From positions 1 through 33,989 of the forward strand of contig DYKY01000014.1 in NCBI GenBank assembly GCA_020722365.1: a stretch of 33,989 bases of DNA. Direction: 5' to 3'. A program made the position numbers and the translations under genes. This DNA is from Thermoflexus sp. Its GTDB lineage: Bacteria > Chloroflexota > Anaerolineae > B4-G1 > SLSP01. Under the pieces are notes generated by a model. It was not told where the DNA came from. It made no database searches and saw only the letters and a program-made list of their open reading frames with translations. Shown here in pieces: positions 7,690-15,367 of this stretch. How positions within the stretch are numbered: the first letter of the stretch is position 1; each line of letters opens with the position of its first letter.

Positions 7690-9564
7690 TTACTCCGATA
7701 TAGTCTTCTTGGCCAGAGTTTTGTGTAATCTTTTGAGGTACTCGTTTAGGTCTTGTAAGACTTTGCCATATTGTATGCCGGCCAAATCCCCGCTCGCCTG
7801 TGCTTCGATGATTAAGTTTTGCACCTCTTTAGATATATCACGTGTGCGCCGCTCACGTAGAATCAAGATGGTTCGGAGAATTTCTCGCTCTGGATGTCCT
7901 GACGAGATTTCTGGAGGCAGTCCTTTTTGTAATTCGAAAACTCTTTTCACTAGATCACTAGAAAGTACGTCTTGCCATTCTAATTCAGGATTCTTTCCAA
8001 TTTCTAGCCAAGCTGACCATACAAAGAAATATTCATTTGAGAAATCTTTACCATTGATTTCTTCGAATCCTGTATCCTGCAGTTGGTTATCTACTACTGG
8101 TAATAATGCCGGATAGTTTAGCAGTATTGACAGTGCATAAGCTTCCAAATCGCTGGCTGGTGTTGCTAAACCTGGCGCCTTGACTGCCGATTGCCGCCGC
8201 ACCGCTTGTGCGCGTTCGCGTACGCGCAGCCGGTCGAGCAATCCGCGAGCATCCAATCCGAGCCGTAGCGCGATGTCCTGGACGTAAGCCTCGCGCTCTA
8301 CGCTGTCGCCGATGTCGTTGAGCAGGGGCAGCATAGCGTCGACGATACGAGCTTTGCCTTTCGGTTCGCGCGGATCTTCCTGTTTTAGCAGTTGTTCGAA
8401 GACAAAGCGCACGATCGGCTGCGAATTGGCGATGAGCTGTTCCCAACGCGCGCGATCCTCCAGAATCAGTTCGTCGGGATCGCGTCCTTCCGGCAAGGTC
8501 ACGACGCGAATATCGGCTTTAAGCCGCCCTTCGACGCCCACTAACCCACGTGGATCGAAGACGGCGTCCCACTCGCGGTCCAGCGTTTGCCGCGCGGTTT
8601 CCAGTCCCTGCAATGTGCCGTGGATGCCCGCTGCGTCGGGGTCGAGCGCCAGGATGAAGCGTTTGGTGAGGCGCTGCAACTGTTGCAGGTGCGCCTCGGT
8701 GAGCGCCGTGCCCATCGGGGCGACGACGTTTTTGTAGCCGGCCTGGTGCGGGATCATCACGTCCATGTAGCCTTCGACGATGATGGCGGCATCGGCCTCA
8801 CGGATGGCCTGGTTGGCGAGGTGATAGCCGAACAGGACTTTGCTTTTGTCGAAAAGCACGCTCTGCGGCGAGTTCATGTACTTGGGTTGAGCGTCGGGGG
8901 CGCTATGGGATAGCGGGAGCACCCGCCCGCCAAACGCGATCACCCGTCCGCGCCGGTCGCAGATGGGGATCATCAGCCGGTTGCGAAAGCGGTCGAACGT
9001 CCCGCCGCCCTCGCGCTCCACGAGCATCCCCGCCTTGAGTTGTTCTTCGACGCTGAAGCCCTTGCCGAACAGGTAAGCGCGTGTGGCGTCCCAATCGTTG
9101 AGGCTGTACCCAAGCTGGAACGTTTTGATGGTTTCCTGGGTGAAGCCACGCTTTTCAAGGTAGGCGCGGGCGTAAGCGGCTTGCGGCGCAGTGAGCAGCA
9201 GCGTGTGGTAGTAAGCGGCGGCGGCTTCGAGCAGGAGTCGCAGGCGCTCGGATTCGCTCTCGGCCTCGACCTGTTCGGGCGTGCGCGGTTGCAGTTCCAC
9301 CCCGGCCCGGCGGGCAAGTTCTTGCAGGGCCGTGCGGAAATCCAACCCCTCGAATTCCATCACGAAGTTGAAGAGGTCGCCCCCTCTGCCGCAGCCGAAA
9401 CAGTGCCATCCCTGGGTATCCGGGAAGACGTAAAACGAAGGGGTCTTTTCGGTGTGAAAGGGACAGAGTCCCTTGAAGTAGCGTCCAGACTTCTGCAAGT
9501 GAACGTGCCGACCGATGACCTCGACAATATCCAATCTTTCCTTGACTTCATCCACAACGCTCAT
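7690..9564 (-). CDS. dnaG: DNA primase
   Basis: A 624-residue DnaG. The CHC2 zinc ribbon has C34, H37 (CPFHTEKTPSF), C55 and C58 (CFGCGRGGD). The catalytic core has the toprim Glu E264 in IIVEGYMDVM and D308/D310 in ALDPDAAG. The C-terminal helicase-binding region follows about residue 450. Synthesises RNA primers at the replication fork and should bind DnaB. First gene of the operon, with its own promoter 8 nt upstream and no Shine-Dalgarno, which suggests a leaderless mRNA. The last 150 or so codons (7690-8150) are visibly AT-richer than the rest, with an abrupt change near 8150-8180. The frame stays intact. Confidence 0.97.
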   Translation of the reverse strand: MSVVDEVKERLDIVEVIGRHVHLQKSGRYFKGLCPFHTEKTPSFYVFPDTQGWHCFGCGRGGDLFNFVMEFEGLDFRTALQELARRAGVELQPRTPEQVEAESESERLRLLLEAAAAYYHTLLLTAPQAAYARAYLEKRGFTQETIKTFQLGYSLNDWDATRAYLFGKGFSVEEQLKAGMLVEREGGGTFDRFRNRLMIPICDRRGRVIAFGGRVLPLSHSAPDAQPKYMNSPQSVLFDKSKVLFGYHLANQAIREADAAIIVEGYMDVMIPHQAGYKNVVAPMGTALTEAHLQQLQRLTKRFILALDPDAAGIHGTLQGLETARQTLDREWDAVFDPRGLVGVEGRLKADIRVVTLPEGRDPDELILEDRARWEQLIANSQPIVRFVFEQLLKQEDPREPKGKARIVDAMLPLLNDIGDSVEREAYVQDIALRLGLDARGLLDRLRVRERAQAVRRQSAVKAPGLATPASDLEAYALSILLNYPALLPVVDNQLQDTGFEEINGKDFSNEYFFVWSAWLEIGKNPELEWQDVLSSDLVKRVFELQKGLPPEISSGHPEREILRTILILRERRTRDISKEVQNLIIEAQASGDLAGIQYGKVLQDLNEYLKRLHKTLAKKTISE

Positions 9565-9572
9565 AGGTCAAT

Positions 9573-9600
9573 ATTGTACCCAGGTGGTGGGGAAAGGCAA
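9573..9600 (-). promoter_or_regulatory. Promoter of the dnaG-rpoD operon
   Basis: On the - strand: -35 TTGCCT (9595-9600), 16-nt spacer, -10 TACAAT (9573-9578). Eight bases separate the -10 box from the dnaG ATG (9562-9564), so transcription probably starts at or next to the start codon. Confidence 0.55.
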
Positions 9601-9665
9601 GGGAAGTGGGAAGTGGTAATTAGTGATTGGGTGATTGGGTAATTGGTAATCGGGGATTGCGTGAT
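9601..9665. repeat. Heptanucleotide array, GGGAAGT/GGTAATT type
   Basis: Nine units, seven of seven bases and two of eight, drifting from GGGAAGT to GGTAATT and GGGGATT. The reverse complement resembles the CCAATTC-type array at 12306-12368, so the two may share an origin. It lies just upstream of the dnaG promoter. Confidence 0.65.
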
Positions 9666-9683
9666 GGCAGGACGTTGACTTGG

Positions 9684-9732
9684 GACATTCGACATTCGAC
9701 TTTTGACTGACGACTATGGACTGACGGCTAAC
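9684..9732. repeat. Heptanucleotide array, GACATTC/GACTGAC type
   Basis: Seven consecutive seven-base units, most starting GAC. The stop codon of the glycosyltransferase (9714-9716, - strand) and its last residues (AVSP) are inside the array. The reverse complement (GTCGAATGTC) matches the array at 13177-13239. Confidence 0.8.
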
Positions 9733-11942
9733 AGAATAAGGTCGTCGGGGAGGCGCGCGCCGTAGAAATCGTGGGCGGGAAGGCGAGTGAAGGTGACTGG
9801 GTCGTACATTCCCACGCGGAGGTGCGCCGTTTCTGGCAGCGGAGCGGCGAGTGGCAGGCGATGCGCATCCACAATCACATCGCCGCGCAACCACCACTGT
9901 GTGGGATAGCGTCCCTGGTCTGGGGGGCCGTCGTGTTGCGCGAGCAGCGCGCCATCTGCATCGACCAAATGGACGAAGACGTTGTAGTCTTGTGCGGGAG
10001 CGCCGGTAGCCGCCCAGGTAAGGGTGACGACCAACGACTCGGTTAGCGCCACATCATAGCCGCGCAACGTGATGTGTTCCCCGAGGCGGGCATTGACCTG
10101 ATGCGTTGGTGTGGAAGGTGTGCGCTGCGTGCGGACGCGCCATGGCCCCAGGCTGATCATATCCACGTTGGCGTCGTTGGCGACGCGCACGCCGGTCGCA
10201 TCGACCAAGCCAAGACGCACCCAGTACAGAGCCGGCGCGGGTAGATCCGTTGGCAGGCGTAGGGTGTAGGTCTCCCGGATGACGTCTCCGGCGCGCCAGT
10301 GAGTGCTTGGGTACAACGTCCCGCCGAGCCAGCGGTCGTCTTGTGCCACACGTTGTGTGGGATCGAGTGGGCTGAATTGAACCCACGCGCTGTACTGTTG
10401 TGATGTGGCGCGTTCGGCTTGCCAATAGAGTGTGACCGGCAGTGCATCGCCAGGGCGCAAATCCCGGTCAGGCGTTTCTTGGGCCAACGCAGTGAGTGCG
10501 CCGTCGAACGTGACATGCAGCGGCGTGGCCGTTGGGGGGATGTTATCCGTGTAAAGCGGCGAGGCAAAGGCCGGTGTAAGCAGCAGCCACGGCGTCGATG
10601 CGGCTACCCCTGCAAGGAACGCAAGGCTGAGACGCCCGGCGCTGCGCCACTGGCTCAATCCCCACGCCAACAGCACGCCGATGGCAACACTGCTTGGCAG
10701 GAGCAACCGCCCATACGGAGCCCCCGTGGCGATGGCCCATTGGACTAGCGAAGCGCCGTTCATCACTAGCAGAACGGCCAACAGACTCAGCCTGTGTCGC
10801 GCCAACGGCGCGAGACGGCGCGCATCTCCGCGCCATAACGCGCGCGCGATGCCGATCCCGGCAAGTGCGATCATCCCGACAATCAGGACATAGGCCCAGC
10901 GCGGCAGCGATAACAGCGCCCAGCCCAGGCCGCCCCAGTAGGTTTCGAAGATGGCGACGATCTGCTGCCAACCAAAGCCGCGCAGCGGTATTTGACTCTC
11001 GAAATGTGGTCGCGTTCCCAAGAGGTCGCCATAGTGCAGAGCGTTGTGGATGTACCAGCCGCCGCCGACAAGCGCCGCCATCCCGCCGAACGCCAGCGCG
11101 TCGGCGAGAACTTTCTTCCAGGAGTGGGGCGTGTGCAGCGTCTGTCCGATGATCGCCAATCCCCCTAGCGGCAGCAGCAGGAGCGCGGTCTGCTTGGTGA
11201 GCAGTCCCAGGCCCACGAGCGCACCGAGCGCAGCCCATTGAGGCCGGCGGGCCGTCGTTCCCATCAAGCGCAGCGCCAACAGCGTCGCCAGGCTGACGAT
11301 GGCGATCAGCAGCGGGTCGTTCGTCACCCCGGCGGAGAGCGCGATGAACTGTGGGTTCAGCGCCACGCACGCTGCTGCGATAAGTCCGAGAGTGGGTTTT
11401 GCCGGGCAGATCAGCCGGGCAATGTGATGGGTGCACGTGATGGTGACGAGACTGAAACTTAACGAAAGCAACCGCAGGAACAGCGCCGCGCGGAAGGTGG
11501 CGCTGGCGGCCCACGTTTCGTCAGGTAGGTGGACGAACATGTTTTTGTTCCAGGGAGCGGCATTGCGCTCTGGCGCCCACCCGGCATCCCAGGCCGGGTT
11601 GGGGATGAGGCGGTTGTCGAGATCATCCATATCGATCCCGCTGACGAGGATGGCGGCGAGGGCATGGTAGAGCGGTGGAGCGTAGTACAGCGGCGGCGTG
11701 TGTGGGCGCAGCGTTGCCGCCATATCCGCGCCGGTCAGGGGTGGTTGCCCTGCTGCTGGAGCGTACAGGCGGTGTGCGGTGGCAAAGTAGCGAATGACTT
11801 GCAAGTGCGAAGATTCATCGGGGTTTTCGAAAAGCGGCGTTGCCAGGGCATAGACGACGCCTAGGACGCAGAACAGAACCAGGAGGATGACGAGGCGGTG
11901 AGCGGGTGGGGCGCTAGACAGGCGAATCGGTGAATGGCGCAT
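9714..11942 (-). CDS. Membrane glycosyltransferase, GT39/PMT-like, with C-terminal beta domains
   Basis: A 742-residue polytopic membrane protein. After a first membrane helix (about 17-36), FENPDESSHL (38-47) gives the acidic pair placed as in GT-C glycosyltransferases that use polyprenyl-phosphate sugars. About ten membrane helices follow to about residue 470, including PLYYAPPLYHALAA and LLTKQTALLLLPLGGL. The remaining 270 residues are two soluble beta-rich repeats with the motif pair VTLYWQAE/VVTLTWAATG and W-RGDVI-type turns, presumably outside the membrane. Substrate and acceptor cannot be read. Nine nt separate it from the YlxP-like gene upstream. The stop lies in a heptad array. Confidence 0.75.
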   Translation of the reverse strand: MRHSPIRLSSAPPAHRLVILLVLFCVLGVVYALATPLFENPDESSHLQVIRYFATAHRLYAPAAGQPPLTGADMAATLRPHTPPLYYAPPLYHALAAILVSGIDMDDLDNRLIPNPAWDAGWAPERNAAPWNKNMFVHLPDETWAASATFRAALFLRLLSLSFSLVTITCTHHIARLICPAKPTLGLIAAACVALNPQFIALSAGVTNDPLLIAIVSLATLLALRLMGTTARRPQWAALGALVGLGLLTKQTALLLLPLGGLAIIGQTLHTPHSWKKVLADALAFGGMAALVGGGWYIHNALHYGDLLGTRPHFESQIPLRGFGWQQIVAIFETYWGGLGWALLSLPRWAYVLIVGMIALAGIGIARALWRGDARRLAPLARHRLSLLAVLLVMNGASLVQWAIATGAPYGRLLLPSSVAIGVLLAWGLSQWRSAGRLSLAFLAGVAASTPWLLLTPAFASPLYTDNIPPTATPLHVTFDGALTALAQETPDRDLRPGDALPVTLYWQAERATSQQYSAWVQFSPLDPTQRVAQDDRWLGGTLYPSTHWRAGDVIRETYTLRLPTDLPAPALYWVRLGLVDATGVRVANDANVDMISLGPWRVRTQRTPSTPTHQVNARLGEHITLRGYDVALTESLVVTLTWAATGAPAQDYNVFVHLVDADGALLAQHDGPPDQGRYPTQWWLRGDVIVDAHRLPLAAPLPETAHLRVGMYDPVTFTRLPAHDFYGARLPDDLILLAVSP

Positions 11943-11951
11943 GGGACGCTT

Positions 11952-12236
11952 CTAGCGCAGTTCGACGGCCCAGTCGAGCACTTCGATGCCGCGGTACGCT
12001 TCCTCGATCCAGTGGACGGCTTTTTCGAGCACGGCGTAGATATGGCTCGCGTCGTTCGAGACGGCGACCACGGCAATATCCGCCGACTGCCAGGTGTCCT
12101 GGTTGCCCACCTCCGCAGCGGCGACCTCGAACTGGCGGCGCAGTTGGGTGAGCAGCGGCTTGAGCGCCCCGCGCTTCTCCTTCAGCGAGAACACGCCGGG
12201 CAAATAGAGTCGAATGGTACACGCTCCGATGATCAT
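11952..12236 (-). CDS. DUF503 / YlxP-like protein
   Basis: A 94-residue protein matching the DUF503 family along its length: MIIGACTIRLYLPGVFSLKEKR at the N-terminus, then the LKPLLTQLRRQF helix, and VAVSND near 58-63. Family members (B. subtilis YlxP) are often encoded near rbfA, infB and truB and are thought to relate to ribosome function, but the role is unproven. Here it stands ahead of an unrelated glycosyltransferase. Shine-Dalgarno GAGGG precedes the ATG. Confidence 0.85.
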   Translation of the reverse strand: MIIGACTIRLYLPGVFSLKEKRGALKPLLTQLRRQFEVAAAEVGNQDTWQSADIAVVAVSNDASHIYAVLEKAVHWIEEAYRGIEVLDWAVELR

Positions 12237-12243
12237 AAGCCCT

Positions 12244-12278
12244 CAGCTTTCAGCCGTCAGCGATCAGCTATTAGTTGT
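12244..12278. repeat. Heptanucleotide array, CAGCTTT/CAGCGAT type
   Basis: Five seven-base units sharing CAGC at their head, directly upstream of the YlxP-like gene (start 12236). The same motif in short form recurs in reverse complement at about 33226-33253. Confidence 0.7.
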
Positions 12279-12305
12279 TAATCCAAAGTGCATATCAGTA
12301 TCCTG

Positions 12306-12368
12306 CAATCACCAAATCCCCAATTCCCGATTACCAATCACTAATTCCCAAATCTCCAATTCAATAAT
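12306..12368. repeat. Heptanucleotide array, CCAATTC type
   Basis: Nine degenerate seven-base units (CAAATCC, CCAATTC, CTAATTC and similar), ending two bases before the stop codon of the lipoyl/octanoyl transferase gene (12371). Confidence 0.75.
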
Positions 12369-12370
12369 TT

Positions 12371-13189
12371 TCAAATCCTCTGCGTCCACGCGGGATTAGT
12401 GTACTTCTCGGTGACGAGTTGGTCAATCAAGTGGCGCTCGGCGGGCAGGAGGGTGGTGGAGACGAGGGTGAGGGTGAGGGTTGCGGTGAAACCTTCGACG
12501 AGCGCGTCGGCGATCTCGCGCCAGGCGGCGGCGTGGCCCAAGGCGTCGCGCAGGGTGAGGGCGCGGGCGCGGATGCGGGCGGCGGGCGGGCGGGCGGTGA
12601 GGTAATCGCCGACGCGGGCGATGTCGCCGCTGAGCGGCAGCGTCCCGTGTTGGAGGATGCCGCCTCTGATGCGCATTTGCGCGCTGCCGAACAGCTTGCG
12701 TTGCCCCACGGTGATTTCGTAATCGGACGGCAATTCGAAACAAACGGGTGAACGCGGGCCGCTGCGATGTTCGGCGTGGGCGCTGGCCTCGGCGTTGCGC
12801 AGGCCAATCTTTTCGAGGGCGTAGAGCAGCGCGGCGCTCAGCCCCCGGTAGCTCTCCACGATGCCGCCGCGCAGACGCGGCTCGTCGTCTACCACGGCGA
12901 TGGTGTACGAAAGCTCATCTTCGTGGAGGACGGCGGTCCCGCCGGTGGCGCGTCTCAGCAGCGTGATGCCGTCCGCGATAAGCGCCGCCGCGTCTGCATC
13001 GGCGGACGGCTGCCCGCGCCCCAACGTCATCGCGGGCGGCGCCCAGGCGTAGAGCCGCAGCGTGGGCGGCGAGCGCCGCGCCGCGACTTCGCGCAACAGC
13101 GCCTCGTCGGTCGCCATGTTCAGCGCGCCGTCTTGCGGGCGCGGTTCGAGGATGAGCCGCCAGGTGGCGGGGGGATAGTCGTTAGTCAT
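12371..13189 (-). CDS. Lipoate-protein ligase / octanoyltransferase (LipM-like)
   Basis: A 272-residue BPL_LplA_LipB-fold protein. RRATGGTAVLHEDELSYT (79-96) is the substrate loop, PVCFELPSDYEI (148-159) carries Cys150, and QRKLFGSAQ (163-171) carries the conserved Lys165. Cys150 matches in place and context the catalytic Cys of B. subtilis octanoyltransferase LipM, so transfer of octanoyl groups from acyl carrier protein to lipoyl domains is likelier than ATP-dependent lipoate ligation. Ends in the typical TNPAWT motif. The ATG (13187-13189) and the first residues (MTND) lie inside the 13177-13239 heptad array, and no Shine-Dalgarno is visible. Confidence 0.85.
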   Translation of the reverse strand: MTNDYPPATWRLILEPRPQDGALNMATDEALLREVAARRSPPTLRLYAWAPPAMTLGRGQPSADADAAALIADGITLLRRATGGTAVLHEDELSYTIAVVDDEPRLRGGIVESYRGLSAALLYALEKIGLRNAEASAHAEHRSGPRSPVCFELPSDYEITVGQRKLFGSAQMRIRGGILQHGTLPLSGDIARVGDYLTARPPAARIRARALTLRDALGHAAAWREIADALVEGFTATLTLTLVSTTLLPAERHLIDQLVTEKYTNPAWTQRI

Positions 13190-13239
13190 AAGTCCGAAGT
13201 CGAAAGTCGAATGTCAAAAGTCCGACGTTGAATTGACGA
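13177..13239. repeat. Heptanucleotide array, AGTCGAA type, containing a start codon
   Basis: Nine seven-base units of the AGTCGAA/AGTCCGA type. The second unit contains the start codon of the LipM-like gene. It is the same unit family as the arrays at 9684-9732 (reverse complement) and 16784-16825 (GTTGAAA/GTCGAAA). Confidence 0.8.
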
Positions 13240-13277
13240 ATGTGCGAGTCAATGAATAGGAGTGTTTCAGCGTGTAG

Positions 13278-13586
13278 TTATTGGGTCGCCATAGCATAAA
13301 CCCGCACTTCGCGCTCCAGGCGATCCTGCAAGCGGTCTTTTTCCATCTCTAAATCGTAGCGCGTTTGTAGATTGATCCAAAAGCGTTCCGACAACCCAAA
13401 GTAACGCGATAGTCGTAAGGCTGTGTCTGGACTGATAGACCGTTTGCCTTGCACAATCTCATTGATGCGACGCGGCGGTACACCGATGTCCTTTGCCAGG
13501 CGATATTGACTGATCCCTAGCGGTTGCAGGAATTCTTCCAGTAGAATTTCACCTGGGTGAATAGGCGGTAAAATTTGCTCGCTCAT
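13278..13586 (-). CDS. higA: HigA-type antitoxin (XRE family)
   Basis: A 102-residue helix-turn-helix protein with the HigA/VapI signature: PPIHPGEILLEEFLQPLGIS (about 7-26), QYRLAKDIGVPPRRINEIV HTH (27-45), KRSISPDTALRLSRYFGLS and RFWINLQTRYDLE. It should neutralise the HigB-like toxin encoded just upstream and repress their shared promoter. The toxin-first, antitoxin-second order is characteristic of higBA. Nine bases separate the genes. Confidence 0.92.
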   Translation of the reverse strand: MSEQILPPIHPGEILLEEFLQPLGISQYRLAKDIGVPPRRINEIVQGKRSISPDTALRLSRYFGLSERFWINLQTRYDLEMEKDRLQDRLEREVRVYAMATQ

Positions 13587-13595
13587 GATTGCTCC

Positions 13596-13877
13596 CTAAT
13601 GATAATCCACGATCTCAACACGATAGGCATTGCCGTCTTCCCACTTAAAACAGATACGCCATTGGAGATTGACGCGGATGCTGTACTGCCCGCTCCGATC
13701 GCCGGTAAGTTTTTCCAAATGATTGGAAGGCGGTATTCGTAAATCTTGTAAGGTCTCGGCTGCATCCAGGATCTCCAATTTCATCCGCGCTGTGCGCTGT
13801 ATTTCAGGCGGCAAACGGCGCGAGAATTGACGTTGGAAGATTTTGGCAGTTTCTTCGGCAGCAAAACTCTTGATCAT
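13596..13877 (-). CDS. higB: HigB/RelE-type toxin
   Basis: A 93-residue ribosome-dependent mRNA interferase-type protein. MIKSFAAEETAKIFQ leads into LPPEIQRTARMKLEIL, LRIPPSNHLEKLTGDRSGQYSIRV and the terminal WRICFKWEDGNAYRVEIVDYH, all typical of HigB. An in-frame ATG at 13911-13913 would add 12 residues, but that codon lies in the -35 box. A strong promoter with -10 seven bases before ATG 13875-13877 makes this the start and implies a leaderless mRNA. Paired with the adjacent HigA. Confidence 0.9.
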   Translation of the reverse strand: MIKSFAAEETAKIFQRQFSRRLPPEIQRTARMKLEILDAAETLQDLRIPPSNHLEKLTGDRSGQYSIRVNLQWRICFKWEDGNAYRVEIVDYH

Positions 13878-13884
13878 CGCTTCT

Positions 13885-13913
13885 ATAGTAACGCCATGCG
13901 TTATGATTGTCAA
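13885..13913 (-). promoter_or_regulatory. higBA promoter
   Basis: - strand: -35 TTGACA (13908-13913), spacer exactly 17 nt, -10 TACTAT (13885-13890). Seven bases then lead to the higB ATG, and there is no Shine-Dalgarno. Autorepression by HigA is expected from the family, but no clear palindromic operator was found. Confidence 0.7.
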
Positions 13914-13923
13914 GAGACAAAAG

Positions 13924-14454
13924 CTAGTTCAACTGCTCACTGGTGTTTGTGTCATACGCTTCTCTGGTGATGCTGAAGCTGTAGCCGCCTTCATCATCTG
14001 TGCCCAGATACTGCATCCCGATCTTTTCCATAACACGCTTTGACGCGATGTTCTCCGGCGCGGCACCACCGTGAAGGCTGGTCAAGTTCATTGGACCAAA
14101 AGCGTAATGCAACAAAGCTCTGGCAGCCTCGGTTGCTAATCCCTGTCCCCAATAGTTCGCTTTTAGCAAATAAAACAGCGCCGGATCGGGTTTGGACGTA
14201 TCCAGGTGATCCAGGCTGCACCAGCCGATAAATTCGCCTGTGTCTTTGAGGATGATCGCCAGGCACAAGTGATGCAGTTTCCCCGGTGCATTCTGTGCGT
14301 GATTGGTGAGCATCCACTGCGCTTGTTGTTCGGCTTCTGCACGAGAAATCGGTCCTTTATCCAGTTCCCAACTGCGCGCTACATCGTCGACATCAGCGGC
14401 CGTGACCGTTCTGACGATCAGGCGGGCTGTCTCGATGAATACCGCGTGCTACAT
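13924..14454 (-). pseudogene. GNAT N-acetyltransferase (RimJ/RimL-like) with amber codon 2
   Basis: The - strand frame from 14448 to 13924 encodes a whole GNAT domain. It begins HAVFIETARLIVRTVTAADV, then has the acetyl-CoA loop ANYWGQGLATEAARALLHYAF and the C-terminal NIASKRVMEKIGM. The ATG that would start it (14452-14454) is followed directly by an in-frame TAG (14449-14451). The next ATG (14311-14313) would delete the first strand and helix of the fold. A CAG-to-TAG change at codon 2 would explain this. Alternatives are initiation at a non-AUG codon (ATC or GTA near 14434-14442) or a shortened protein of 129 residues from 14313. No Shine-Dalgarno is visible at any of these. Confidence 0.6.
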
Positions 14455-14469
14455 TCGATTTGTAGGCGC

Positions 14470-15270
14470 TTAAGGGTTTGACTCAGGAGCGATCATGGGC
14501 AGAACTTCTTCGATTGCCTCAATCACCTGCGGCGGGACGGGGAGCATCCACGCGGCTTCGACCGGGCCGCGGACGCGGGGCGGCAGTTGGATTTCGACGT
14601 GCAGCCGGGCGGGTTCGTCGTGGTGCAGGGTAACGCGGCGCACGTAACTGGACGTGCCGTTGCCCTTGAAGTAGTTGCCGAGCGCGTAGATTTCGTCGCG
14701 GCCCAGGGCGACCTCGCCCGGTTCGGTTTGCGCATAGGCTTTGCGGACCATCAAATGATTGCTGCCCGCTACGACTGCGCCGATGACGCTGCCAATACCG
14801 CCGCCGACCACCACTCCAATGACGCCGCCCAGCAGCGCCTCACCAAAGCCTTCATCCGCGCCAATGAGGAGGCCCGTCAACAGGCCGGTGATGGCGAAAA
14901 GCACGGTCAGGCAGCCCAACTGGACTTTCCAATCGCTACCTTCGTCTTCCCATGCCGCGCTTTTGAGGTGTTCCCACTCCAGTGTGGAGTACTTCCAGCG
15001 CACGAGCGGGCGGTCGCTGGCGAGGAACTCGGTCGCGCGTCGTATATGCGTTTGACCCCACACCCACACGATGAGCGTGGTCACGCCGAACAGTACGAGG
15101 AAGCCTACGGCAATCACGAGGAAAATGTAGCTGGTTAGTTCTAAGGCAGATACCCCCCAGGCCACCAGCGTACCGAGGAACGCCAACATCGTGAGCCACA
15201 ACGGGGCCATCCATCCGCGCCGGTAGGGATCGTTGGTTGGCAGTTGGAAATCATTTTCTTCCGTCGTCAT
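14470..15270 (-). CDS. Membrane protein of unknown function
   Basis: A 266-residue protein. Two hydrophobic helices at about 21-44 and 47-72, then a soluble stretch, then a glycine-rich hairpin of two helices (about 118-138 and 145-168, GGVIGVVVGGGIGSVIGAVVAGS). The C-terminal 95 residues are soluble and beta-rich (VRKAYAQTEPGEVALGRDEIYALG), resembling a membrane-associated small beta domain. I do not recognise a family. It lies between the beta-CASP RNase gene and the damaged GNAT gene on the same strand. Confidence 0.6.
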   Translation of the reverse strand: MTTEENDFQLPTNDPYRRGWMAPLWLTMLAFLGTLVAWGVSALELTSYIFLVIAVGFLVLFGVTTLIVWVWGQTHIRRATEFLASDRPLVRWKYSTLEWEHLKSAAWEDEGSDWKVQLGCLTVLFAITGLLTGLLIGADEGFGEALLGGVIGVVVGGGIGSVIGAVVAGSNHLMVRKAYAQTEPGEVALGRDEIYALGNYFKGNGTSSYVRRVTLHHDEPARLHVEIQLPPRVRGPVEAAWMLPVPPQVIEAIEEVLPMIAPESNP

Positions 15271-15300
15271 TATTCGTACCTCAGTGAGTGCGTTACTTCA

Positions 15301-15310
15301 GTTCGCGAAC
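15301..15310. repeat. Perfect 10-bp palindrome GTTCGCGAAC
   Basis: A self-complementary 10-mer about 31 bp upstream of the membrane-protein start (15270). It could be an operator half-pair or chance; nothing else supports a role. Confidence 0.3.
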
Positions 15311-15318
15311 AATCTCTC

Positions 15319-15367
15319 GTGATGCGTGATGCGTAAGATTCCTAGTACGTATCACGCATCACGTATC
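15319..15367. repeat. Heptanucleotide array forming a 17-bp hairpin
   Basis: Units GTGATGC (two copies) and, after a degenerate centre, ACGTATC/ACGCATC in the opposite sense. The arms 15319-15335 and 15346-15362 pair over 17 bp with one mismatch. The TGA stop of the beta-CASP gene (15366-15368) straddles the end of the last unit. There is no T-tract, so it is not a standard terminator. Confidence 0.75.

Noticed and set aside
14449-14451. TAG read as a sense codon (pyrrolysine) in the GNAT gene
   Set aside because: TAG ends other frames here normally (for example 9714-9716), and codon 2 of an acetyltransferase is not a known pyrrolysine position.
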